NCBI RefSeq assembly: GCF_905196875.1
Contig: NZ_CAJJWO010000093.1
Coordinates: 1-18,580 of the forward strand
Length of the DNA: 18,580 nt
Direction: 5' to 3'
Source: an uncultured Parabacteroides sp.
GTDB lineage: Bacteria; Bacteroidota; Bacteroidia; Bacteroidales; Tannerellaceae
Numbering within the stretch: the first letter of the stretch is position 1; every line of letters begins with the position of its first letter. Position numbers and translations under genes: made by a program. Under the pieces are notes generated by a model, which was not told the DNA's origin, did no database searches, and saw only the letters and a list, made by a program, of their open reading frames with translations. Shown piece by piece: positions 1-6,384 of this stretch.

Positions 1-20
1 TTGAACCTATTGCTATCTCC

Positions 21-60
21 ATCGGCATATTGGCACATTAGCAAATTGGCTCATTATTGT
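21..60. repeat. 8-bp tandem repeat (ATTGGCAN-like units)
   Basis: Four consecutive octamers read ATCGGCAT, ATTGGCAC, ATTAGCAA and ATTGGCTC (21-52), followed by a decayed partial unit. The consensus is roughly ATTRGCNN. It lies in the non-coding stretch beyond the 3' end of the minus-strand DUF763 gene and may continue outside the window. Short A/T-G/C repeats of this style are seen between genes in Bacteroidales genomes (from memory). No function can be assigned. Confidence 0.6.
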
Positions 61-99
61 CAGTTAGTGAAGCATTCATATCAAACCAATATACAACTC

Positions 100-1329
100 T
101 CAATCCCATAAACTTAATTGTATCCCCCCTTTATCTTTTCCTTTATCCTCTTTCTTTAAAGGCTTTTTTGCATCGCCGAAGACGGTCTTTCCTCCATATT
201 TATAAGAGGTATCCCGTTCATGCTGTACCCAGTCGTCGAAGTAATTACTCGGAGTATATCCTTTTTCCATCTCCTGGGATATTTTGGATAAATTTTTCAA
301 AGCATCCGATTTCTCTTTATTTCCAAGGCGAGCTTGGCGTATCGCTTTATCAAATACCTCGACCGTCTCATCATAAACGCTTGTCGGAACCGGAAACGGA
401 TGTCCGTCTTTCCCTCCGTGAGCAAACGAGAAGCGTGCCGGATCAGAGAAACGGGAAGGAGTCCCATGTATCACTTCGCTGACCAGAGTAAGCGATTGTA
501 GTGTGCGCGGCCCGACACCTTCCAGCAAAAGTAACGACTCCATATCTGTTACATTCGTCTCATGTGCCAGTAACAACGCTGCACCTAGCCGTTTCAGATT
601 CACATCTTCCGCTTTCACCTCATGATGGTTAGGCAGGATAATAGATACTTCGCGCATCAGTTTATCCGGTGTCTCTTTGGTTAGTTCCACGATCCCCTCT
701 TTGGTAGGAGCTGCCAATTTATCCGTCAGGTTAAGTATCAATCCCTGATTTCTGCCGCAGACAGAAGTATGAGGCTCCTCCATAAACGAACGCAGAGACG
801 AAGAGAGCCAGTGATAACGCCGGGCCATACGTTCATTTGGGTTCATCCCTTGCTGTATAACCGTCCAGTCGCCTTCTTTGGTGACGACAAACGTATGTAG
901 ATAAAGTTGGAAACCATCCTGTACCGCCGTATTATCTACTTTGGCTGCCAGTTTACTGCATTTCACCAGTTCATTCCCGTTCAATCCAGTTTTATCGGCT
1001 ACTTCCAACAGCTGATTAGGCGTTTCTCTTGAAAACTTCCCTCTTCCTCCACAAATATAAACACCCAACTCTTCCGACCGGCAATTGATCGCTTTCCTTA
1101 ATGCATTCATCACCGAAGTCGTGATACCCGACGAATGCCAGTCCATGCCAAGCACACATCCCAGCGACTGGAACCAGAACGGATCGCTCAATCGTCGTAA
1201 TAATTCCGGGCGGCCGTATTCGATAACGATCGCTTCGGCAATAGCTCCTCCGAGCGAACTCATCCGTTGAGCCAACCAGGGTGGGACGGTCCCGTAATGG
1301 AGTGGTAAATCAGCTGTACCTCGTTTCAT
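100..1329 (-). CDS. DUF763 domain-containing protein
   Basis: A 409-residue protein whose N-terminus (MKRGTADLPLHYGTVPPWL) and whole length match the DUF763 family, found in archaea and scattered bacteria and not functionally characterised. Residues about 268-285 (LLLEGVGPRTLQSL) resemble a helix-hairpin-helix hairpin like those in DNA glycosylases and other DNA-binding repair proteins, so a nucleic-acid role is plausible but inferred. Another recognisable stretch is FAHGGKDGHPFPVP at 302-315. The C-terminus (about 388-401) is lysine-rich. No signal peptide or membrane segment is seen, so it is probably cytoplasmic. The start is the only sensible ATG, and the next gene is divergent, so it is probably transcribed alone. 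Family assignment is firm; function is unknown. Confidence 0.9.
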   Translation of the reverse strand: MKRGTADLPLHYGTVPPWLAQRMSSLGGAIAEAIVIEYGRPELLRRLSDPFWFQSLGCVLGMDWHSSGITTSVMNALRKAINCRSEELGVYICGGRGKFSRETPNQLLEVADKTGLNGNELVKCSKLAAKVDNTAVQDGFQLYLHTFVVTKEGDWTVIQQGMNPNERMARRYHWLSSSLRSFMEEPHTSVCGRNQGLILNLTDKLAAPTKEGIVELTKETPDKLMREVSIILPNHHEVKAEDVNLKRLGAALLLAHETNVTDMESLLLLEGVGPRTLQSLTLVSEVIHGTPSRFSDPARFSFAHGGKDGHPFPVPTSVYDETVEVFDKAIRQARLGNKEKSDALKNLSKISQEMEKGYTPSNYFDDWVQHERDTSYKYGGKTVFGDAKKPLKKEDKGKDKGGIQLSLWD

Positions 1330-1334
1330 GTATG

Positions 1335-1361
1335 CGAAGGTAAATAAAAAACAAAATCAAA
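1335..1361 (-). promoter_or_regulatory. possible Bacteroidetes promoter for the DUF763 gene
   Basis: Read on the minus strand, TACCTTCG (1342-1335) resembles the Bacteroidetes -7 element TAnnTTTG with one change. A TTTG lies upstream (1361-1358) at a shorter than usual spacing of 15 bases. The -7-like box ends only five bases before the ATG, which would give a very short or absent leader. Weak evidence. Confidence 0.25.
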
Positions 1362-1438
1362 TCAGTTAATGAAATGCTAATAAAGCAACAAATGAAAAGG
1401 TTGTTGTGTTATTATTTAGAAATCAAATAGTAACAGAT

Positions 1439-1957
1439 ATGTATTTGGAAGTAAACAAGAACGATCATGTTCAAGGTCCGGCTAAAGCGCCGATAGAATT
1501 AATAGAGTATGCCGATTATCAATGTCCTTATTGCAGTAAGGCATACCATATTGTAAAAGATATCCAAAAGAAGTTCGGAAACAATATGATGTTTGTTTTC
1601 CGTAACTTTCCGCTGACAGAATTACATCCTCACGCCTTACATGCTGCTATTGCGGCTGAGATTGCAGGAGCCCATGATAAATTCTGGGAGATGCATGACC
1701 TTCTCTTCGAGAATCAGAATGCGTTGGATGATTATTACTTATTGGAATATGCAAAGAAGCTGGGTATAAATGCAGCGGAATTTGAAACGGATTTCGGTAA
1801 AGATCGTTTCTACCAGAAGGTAAAGGACGATTACGACTCCGGCCTAGAAAATAATGTGCAGGGAACTCCTACTTTCTTTGTTAACGGAGAACAGTTTGAA
1901 GGGAACTGGATGACTTCCGAATTCGTAGAATATCTGGAGTCGATTATTGCCAAATGA
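1439..1957 (+). CDS. DsbA-like thioredoxin-fold oxidoreductase (CPYC)
   Basis: Belongs to the DsbA/Thioredoxin_4 group. From this start, residues 29-32 form the CPYC redox motif in the context EYADYQCPYCSKAY, followed by the helical insertion and the cis-proline loop GTPTFFVNG near the C-terminus. The segment before the active site (DHVQGPAKAPIELIEYADY) is typical of the small DsbA-like domains that also occur fused to NhaA antiporters. No signal peptide or membrane segment is visible, so this copy is probably cytoplasmic, unlike true DsbA. A GTG at 1406 would add 11 residues (MLLFRNQIVTD) that do not look like part of the fold, so the ATG at 1439 is preferred. Its stop overlaps the ATG of the next gene. 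The physiological substrate is unknown. Confidence 0.85.
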   Translation: MYLEVNKNDHVQGPAKAPIELIEYADYQCPYCSKAYHIVKDIQKKFGNNMMFVFRNFPLTELHPHALHAAIAAEIAGAHDKFWEMHDLLFENQNALDDYYLLEYAKKLGINAAEFETDFGKDRFYQKVKDDYDSGLENNVQGTPTFFVNGEQFEGNWMTSEFVEYLESIIAK

Positions 1958-2583
1958 ATATGAAGAAAATAGGTTTGTTCATAGTCGCATCTTTCCTGTT
2001 GGTTGCCTGTGGTGCCTATAAATATCTCGATTTGGGAATGCTGACTACCGGCATGACCATTGCCGAGGTAGAAAACCTTATGGGTCCTCCCGAACGGGTA
2101 TTGGCAGTCAACAAGAAGGATGGCTATGTACAGGAAGTGTTGGAATACCGGACAGGCAGAAATGAAGTATATGCACTGGAGTTCTGGGATAACTACCTGA
2201 CCGGTTATGAGTATCTGTATGACGATGTAAATTATCTGCCACCGGCAGCGCCTCCTATGATCTGGCCGGATTATGGTCGTCCGATTTATATCTACCCACC
2301 GGATCATCATCATCCGAGTCATCCCAATCGTCCGAACAAACCCAACCGTCCGAATCGTCCGAGCCGACCGGAGTCGAATCGACCCAGCCGTCCCGAATCC
2401 AACAGACCGGAGTCGAATCGTCCTGAAACCAGCCGTCCACAGACGAAGCCTTCAGAAGTTACCCGACCCTCGAACAGCGGAACAAGCAACCGGACAGAAC
2501 AGTACACCAATCCAACAAACAGTCAGTCAACAACGAATGACAGATCGAATACAAGCGGAAGGAATGGAGGACGAAGACAATAA
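1954..2583 (+). CDS. BamE/SmpA-like lipoprotein with Arg/Pro/Asn/Ser-rich tail
   Basis: The N-terminus is a lipoprotein signal with lipobox LLVAC and Cys19 as the lipidation site. Residues about 26-90 resemble the BamE/SmpA fold: a GMTIAEVENLMGPPERVL segment, then a short beta region (EVLEYRTG, YALEFWDNYLTG). From about 95 the chain is proline-rich and then low-complexity (about 121-163), built from RPN, RPS and RPESN units. The DNA 16-mer gaccggagtcgaatcg occurs exactly twice, 39 bases apart (2366-2381, 2405-2420), so the tail probably grew by in-frame duplication. The ATG overlaps the stop of the thioredoxin-fold gene (ATGA), implying coupled translation; an ATG two codons later (1960) is equally possible. 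The basic tail could bind peptidoglycan or another surface polymer, but that is a guess. It is not a clear BamE orthologue. Confidence 0.8.
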   Translation: MNMKKIGLFIVASFLLVACGAYKYLDLGMLTTGMTIAEVENLMGPPERVLAVNKKDGYVQEVLEYRTGRNEVYALEFWDNYLTGYEYLYDDVNYLPPAAPPMIWPDYGRPIYIYPPDHHHPSHPNRPNKPNRPNRPSRPESNRPSRPESNRPESNRPETSRPQTKPSEVTRPSNSGTSNRTEQYTNPTNSQSTTNDRSNTSGRNGGRRQ

Positions 2584-2606
2584 GTTTTGCTATCCTGATA
2601 AAAATA

Positions 2607-2641
2607 AAAAGCTCCTGCAATCACCGACTGCAGGAGCTTTT
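2607..2641. terminator. bidirectional intrinsic terminator between convergent genes
   Basis: A perfect 13-bp stem, AAAAGCTCCTGCA (2607-2619) pairing with TGCAGGAGCTTTT (2629-2641), closes a 9-base loop. The A-run on the left and T-run on the right make it usable from both strands. It sits between the lipoprotein gene and the convergent GGGtGRT gene. Confidence 0.85.
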
Positions 2642-2658
2642 CTCATATGAAGTTTTAC

Positions 2659-3660
2659 TTACTTCTTCATAGCTTCCTCGATAGCAACAGCTACAGCAAC
2701 AGTAGCACCTACCATCGGGTTGTTACCGATACCCAGGAATCCCATCATTTCTACGTGAGCAGGAACTGATGAAGAACCAGCGAACTGAGCGTCACCGTGC
2801 ATACGGCCCATTGTGTCGGTCATACCGTAAGAAGCAGGACCTGCAGCCATGTTATCCGGGTGCAGCGTACGGCCTGTACCACCACCTGAAGCAACAGAGA
2901 AGTAGTTATGACCATTTTCCATACATTCTTTTTTGTATGTGCCGGCTACCGGGTGCTGGAAACGAGTCGGGTTAGTTGAGTTACCTGTGATAGATACGTC
3001 AACACCTTCAGCGCGCATTACAGCAACACCTTCGCGAACGTCGTCGCAACCGTAGCATTTTACTTTTGCACGAAGACCTGTTGAATACGGATATTCTTTG
3101 ATCACGTTCAAAGCACCTGTTGCATAGTCGAACTGAGTCTGAACATAAGTAAAGCCGTTGATACGTGAAATGATCATAGCAGCATCTTTACCCAGACCGT
3201 TCAGGATAACGCGCAACGGTTCTTTACGAACTTTGTTTGCCATTTCAGCGATCTTGATAGCACCTTCAGCAGCAGCGAAAGATTCGTGACCTGCCAGGAA
3301 AGCGAAACATTTTGTTTCTTCGCGAAGCAGACGTGCACCCAGGTTACCGTGGCCGATACCAACCTTACGGTCGTCAGCAACAGAACCAGCGATACAGAAT
3401 GCCTGCAGACCGATACCGATAGCTTCGGCAGCATCAGCAGCGCTTGTGCAACCTTTCTTGATAGCGATAGCAGCACCTACAACGTAAGCCCAGCATGCAT
3501 TTTCGAAACAGATAGGTTGAGTTTCCTTACACATTGTATAAGGATCGATACCTTTAGCGTCGCAGATAGCTTTTGCATCTTCGATACCGTTGATACCATA
3601 TTCTTTTAAAACCGCGTTGATATGATCAATACGACGGTCGTAACTTTCAAATAAAGCCAT
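2659..3660 (-). CDS. GGGtGRT family protein
   Basis: A 333-residue protein with the family-naming motif GGGTGRT at 259-265, followed by a well conserved C-terminal stretch (MTDTMGRMHGDAQFAGSS, then FLGIGNNPMVGATVAVAVAIEEA). The Pfam family is named after the motif and has no established biochemical role. Ten cysteines are present (33, 44, 51, 56, 71, 89, 118, 202, 205, 246), including a CYGC pair at 202-205, many for a protein this size without export signals. It is the last gene of a three-gene minus-strand operon behind a NifU-like protein and a two-helix membrane protein, with 7 bases between it and the latter. The pairing with an iron-sulfur scaffold-type protein suggests a metal-cluster or thiol function, but this is inferred. 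Transcription should end at the hairpin at 2607-2641. Confidence 0.93.
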   Translation of the reverse strand: MALFESYDRRIDHINAVLKEYGINGIEDAKAICDAKGIDPYTMCKETQPICFENACWAYVVGAAIAIKKGCTSAADAAEAIGIGLQAFCIAGSVADDRKVGIGHGNLGARLLREETKCFAFLAGHESFAAAEGAIKIAEMANKVRKEPLRVILNGLGKDAAMIISRINGFTYVQTQFDYATGALNVIKEYPYSTGLRAKVKCYGCDDVREGVAVMRAEGVDVSITGNSTNPTRFQHPVAGTYKKECMENGHNYFSVASGGGTGRTLHPDNMAAGPASYGMTDTMGRMHGDAQFAGSSSVPAHVEMMGFLGIGNNPMVGATVAVAVAIEEAMKK

Positions 3661-3667
3661 ATTATTT

Positions 3668-3859
3668 TTACTTTTTTAAATTCTTATTTACCAGGAATAA
3701 AGATATTAGAAAGTTGAAAACAAGTACACCGCCGCAACAGGCCATATAAAAAGCCATCCAGGGACGGTCCGGCTTCATGACGAAGTAGGTGATTACCGTC
3801 GCGATAACAGTTATGATAATTAGCCCGATCAGGACGCGTGTCAGTGTTTTCTTATTCAT
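3668..3859 (-). CDS. small two-helix membrane protein
   Basis: 63 residues with two predicted membrane segments: about 8-28 (VLIGLIIITVIATVITYFV) and about 36-56 (FYMACCGGVLVFNFLISLF), joined by a short loop containing KPDRPW. The ends are lysine/asparagine-rich (MNKKTLTR and NKNLKK). I recognise no family. It is probably real because its ATG overlaps the end of the NifU-like gene by 8 bases and the GGGtGRT gene starts 7 bases after its stop, so it is embedded in a tight operon. It contains a CC pair (Cys40-Cys41) within the second membrane segment. It might anchor the other two products at the inner membrane, though nothing in the sequence shows this directly. Confidence 0.75.
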   Translation of the reverse strand: MNKKTLTRVLIGLIIITVIATVITYFVMKPDRPWMAFYMACCGGVLVFNFLISLFLVNKNLKK

Positions 3860-4544
3860 TACGAGGATCGATATATTTTACAGCTTCTTTGAAACGACCG
3901 TAAGAACTTTTCGCTTTTTCCAGTGCTTCGTTAGCATCGATGCCTTTCTTTACCATATCCATGAATTTACCCAGGTGGATGAATTCATATCCGATTACCT
4001 GATCGTCAGCATCCAATGCCATACGAGTACAGTAACCTTCTGCCATTTCCAGGTAACGAACGCCCTTAGCCAATGTACCGAACATAGTACCAACCTGGCT
4101 ACGCAGACCTTTACCCAAGTCTTCCAGACCGGCTCCGATAGGCAGACCGCCTTCAGAGAAAGCAGACTGTGTACGTCCGTAAACGATCTGCAGGAATAAT
4201 TCGCGCATGGCTGTGTTGATAGCGTCGCAAACAAGGTCAGTGTTCAATGCTTCCAGAAGAGTTTTGCCCGGAAGGATTTCTGATGCCATCGCAGCAGAGT
4301 GAGTCATACCAGAGCAACCGATTGTTTCAACCAGAGCTTCCTGAATGATTCCTTCCTTTACGTTCAGTGTCAGTTTACATGCACCTTGCTGAGGAGCACA
4401 CCAACCCACACCATGAGTCAAACCTGAGATGTCAGTGATCTGAGTAGATCTAACCCATTTTCCTTCTTCAGGAATCGGAGCACAAGGATGGTTGGCTCCC
4501 TTCTTTACAACACACATGTGTTGAACTTCATGTGAATAAATCAT
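3852..4544 (-). CDS. NifU/IscU-like iron-sulfur cluster scaffold family protein
   Basis: A 230-residue protein with a region like the NifU N-terminal/IscU fold. GCSGMTHSAAMASEILPGKTL at about 76-96 corresponds to the conserved GC-G-(A)-S-S-A segment around the cluster-ligand cysteine (Cys77 here). Other cysteines lie at 11, 21, 49, 56, 106 and 172. The IscU-type HC-S-L-A sequence carrying the last ligand is not obvious, so it may not be a classical scaffold. The long N-terminal extension (1-55, with WCAPQQGAC) and C-terminal extension (about 180-230) exceed the usual IscU length of about 130. First gene of the operon with the small membrane protein and the GGGtGRT protein, behind a strong-looking promoter. 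It is commonly labelled an iron-sulfur assembly scaffold; its true role with the GGGtGRT protein is unknown. Confidence 0.85.
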   Translation of the reverse strand: MIYSHEVQHMCVVKKGANHPCAPIPEEGKWVRSTQITDISGLTHGVGWCAPQQGACKLTLNVKEGIIQEALVETIGCSGMTHSAAMASEILPGKTLLEALNTDLVCDAINTAMRELFLQIVYGRTQSAFSEGGLPIGAGLEDLGKGLRSQVGTMFGTLAKGVRYLEMAEGYCTRMALDADDQVIGYEFIHLGKFMDMVKKGIDANEALEKAKSSYGRFKEAVKYIDPRNE

Positions 4545-4623
4545 AATCGCTAATTTATTATATTAAAGTGATAATAAAACTTTTTGCTAATTTCTATGTA
4601 ATATCGCCTTTTAAAAGACCGCA

Positions 4624-4655
4624 CAAAGATAAAATTTTTAATTCAGCCATGCAAG
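4624..4655 (-). promoter_or_regulatory. Bacteroidetes-type promoter of the NifU-like/GGGtGRT operon
   Basis: On the minus strand, TATCTTTG (4631-4624) is a perfect match to the -7 consensus TAnnTTTG. A TTGC (4655-4652) sits 20 bases upstream, close to the usual -33 spacing. Predicted transcription start lies around 4615-4620, giving an A/T-rich leader of about 70 bases before the ATG at 4544. Confidence 0.65.
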
Positions 4656-4667
4656 ACGGTAAGTTCG

Positions 4668-5114
4668 TTATTTCTCGGTAGGCTGAATATTAAGTTCGGT
4701 CCCGTTAAGCAGTATCTGGTAGGTGATGGGGCCTATCTTTTTCATCATAAGCGCTACACCGCAGTATTTTTCCTGTGAGAGGCGGATTGCTTTTTCTATC
4801 CGGGCGCTGTCGTCGGCGTTTCCTGTAACATGGTATGTTACGTCGAATGCTGTATAGAGCATGGGGATGGTATCGGATGTCTCTGCTTTGACGTCGATCG
4901 ACAACTTCTCGAAACGGACTCTCATTTTTTTGAAAAGAGAGATCACGTCTACGCCGCTGCAACCGGCCATAGCAACCAGCATCAAAGCTTTCGGGCGGAC
5001 ACCTGAACCGGTGCCGCCGTCTTCTTTGCTGGTGTCGATTGTTACCGTATGGCCATCCATCTGTGTCTCAAAGACTGAATCTTTTTTCCAGTCGAGGGTT
5101 ATTTGGGCAGGCAT
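4668..5114 (-). CDS. OsmC family protein (thiol peroxidase-like)
   Basis: 148 residues matching the OsmC/Ohr superfamily, which in characterised members reduces organic hydroperoxides through a peroxidatic cysteine. Cys52 lies in AMAGCSGVDVISLFKKM and the second conserved cysteine, Cys118, in SQEKYCGVALMMKK. The glycine-rich stretch GGTGSGVRPKALML just before the first helix is typical. No export signal, so cytoplasmic. It looks more like the general OsmC/YhfA branch than Ohr, so peroxidase activity is likely but not certain. The start lies 11 bases after the stop of the TlpA-like gene, indicating co-transcription. The stop lies only about 13 bases from the -33 region of the next operon's promoter, with no clear terminator in between. 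Confidence 0.9.
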   Translation of the reverse strand: MPAQITLDWKKDSVFETQMDGHTVTIDTSKEDGGTGSGVRPKALMLVAMAGCSGVDVISLFKKMRVRFEKLSIDVKAETSDTIPMLYTAFDVTYHVTGNADDSARIEKAIRLSQEKYCGVALMMKKIGPITYQILLNGTELNIQPTEK

Positions 5115-5125
5115 ATCGTAACTTT

Positions 5126-6235
5126 TTATTTAATAACTTCCTGCAGTTTAATATCTATTTCCTCTCCGTGAATGTTTTTGGCGATGATTGTACCGTCTTT
5201 GTCGACCAGAACCGTATGAGGAATGCTGTTTACTCCGTATAGAGCGGCACCTGCATTCTGCCAGCCTTTCAGGTCAGACAGTTGTATCCAGGTAATGTTG
5301 AGGTCTTTTACACCCTTTGCCCATGCATCAGCTTTGCTATCCAGTGAGATGCCAACGATTTCAAAGCCTTTATTCTTGTATTGTTTGTATAGTTCAACCA
5401 AATGCGGTGTCTCTTTACGGCAAGGAGGACACCAGGATGCCCAGAAGTCGATCAGAACAACTTTGCCATTACCTACAAATTCAGAAAGTTTGTGGACTTC
5501 ACCTTTAGGGTCAGCCATTTCGAAGTCTACGAACTGTTTACCGACAGCTACATTTTTCAATATTTCGAGACGGCTCATCATTTTGTCGATACCCGGGAAT
5601 GCCTTGAATGTAGAGTCAGCCTGTGAAATGATTTCAGTCTGTTGTTCCTCACTCAGGTTGTAACGGTTGTCGAACGTATATTTGGCAGACATTTTTTGAT
5701 CCATATGGGCCAGGATATAGTTACAGATTGCCCGTGTGATCTTTTCGCTGAATTCGTCATACTTCTTTTCAGCGGCATTGGCTATCTCTTTATCTTCAGA
5801 ACGGATGGCATCCCCCAGCTTACCCATTTCATCATAAATTGGAGCGATCTCATCTTTCAATGCCTTTTCTGCATCATTGGCCGGTGTTCCGGTCACAACA
5901 GAGAATGTGTCGAGGTTAGCGATGATTTTTCCGTTTTCAAGGGTGAATGTTGTTTTAAACAGATTGGGTTTACCACGTTCTTCGGGAACAACATCCGTTG
6001 AGAACTGAAGAGTAGCAAGCAGCGAACCCTCTTGTGTCCCTTTGAATCTGAAAGTGTTGTTTTCTACTAATGCACTGTCCAGAGGTAAGTCATCCGGATT
6101 TCCGTATTCATAGAGATATACATACTTTCCATTCAGATCGGCGTTTGATACTGTACCGGTTATTTCGTAACCCGGTTTTTCGCTACAAGCTGCAAGAAGC
6201 AGTGCGGAAGCGGCAAGAGGTAGATACTTTTTCAT
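5126..6235 (-). CDS. TlpA-like thiol-disulfide reductase lipoprotein (DUF4369 + thioredoxin)
   Basis: A 369-residue exported lipoprotein: signal peptide ending in LLLAAC with lipidated Cys17. Residues about 22-115 are a DUF4369-type beta domain (YEITGTVSNADLNGKYVYLYEY). A charged helical linker covers about 120-220. Residues about 233-369 form a TlpA/ResA-type thioredoxin domain with the redox motif WCPPC (Cys269, Cys272) and the cis-proline loop SIPHTVLVDKDG (Pro339). This architecture is abundant in Bacteroidetes, where it is assumed to keep periplasmic cysteines reduced, for example for cytochrome c maturation or in oxidative stress. It is first in a two-gene unit with OsmC. The 149-base gap to the divergent HTCS gene must hold its promoter; the best -7 candidate is the one-mismatch TAACTTCG (6284-6277, minus), which is weak. 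Confidence 0.92.
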   Translation of the reverse strand: MKKYLPLAASALLLAACSEKPGYEITGTVSNADLNGKYVYLYEYGNPDDLPLDSALVENNTFRFKGTQEGSLLATLQFSTDVVPEERGKPNLFKTTFTLENGKIIANLDTFSVVTGTPANDAEKALKDEIAPIYDEMGKLGDAIRSEDKEIANAAEKKYDEFSEKITRAICNYILAHMDQKMSAKYTFDNRYNLSEEQQTEIISQADSTFKAFPGIDKMMSRLEILKNVAVGKQFVDFEMADPKGEVHKLSEFVGNGKVVLIDFWASWCPPCRKETPHLVELYKQYKNKGFEIVGISLDSKADAWAKGVKDLNITWIQLSDLKGWQNAGAALYGVNSIPHTVLVDKDGTIIAKNIHGEEIDIKLQEVIK

Positions 6236-6325
6236 ATATTATATGTGTTAAAACGATATTATCACCTTCGAATATGCGAAGTTATCGCTTTATTAATAAT
6301 CCTTTATTCCTTTAAGCTTAAAAAG

Positions 6326-6358
6326 TTTTAATATTACGGAAAAGATGGATTATATTTG
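6326..6358 (+). promoter_or_regulatory. Bacteroidetes-type promoter of the HTCS gene
   Basis: TATATTTG (6351-6358) fits the -7 consensus TAnnTTTG exactly. TTTT (6326-6329) lies 21 bases upstream as an imperfect -33 element (TTTG expected). The predicted start is around 6362-6368, leaving a leader of roughly 20 bases before the ATG at 6385. Confidence 0.6.
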
Positions 6359-6384
6359 TCGTCTGATCAATAATAAACATAATA

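Noticed and set aside
57..482. 141-residue plus-strand open frame overlapping the DUF763 3' end
   Set aside because: Mostly antisense to DUF763, with an Arg/Ser/Pro-rich product typical of non-coding translation.
2273..2650. Alternative-frame open frames across the repeat tail of the lipoprotein (both strands)
   Set aside because: The short codon-phase repeats of the tail keep several frames open. Only the frame with the signal peptide and BamE-like domain is credible.
6266..6281. CTTCG-AATATG-CGAAG hairpin in the TlpA-like/HTCS intergenic region
   Set aside because: Only 5 bp of stem. It could be an operator half-site pair, but there is no supporting second copy or spacing.
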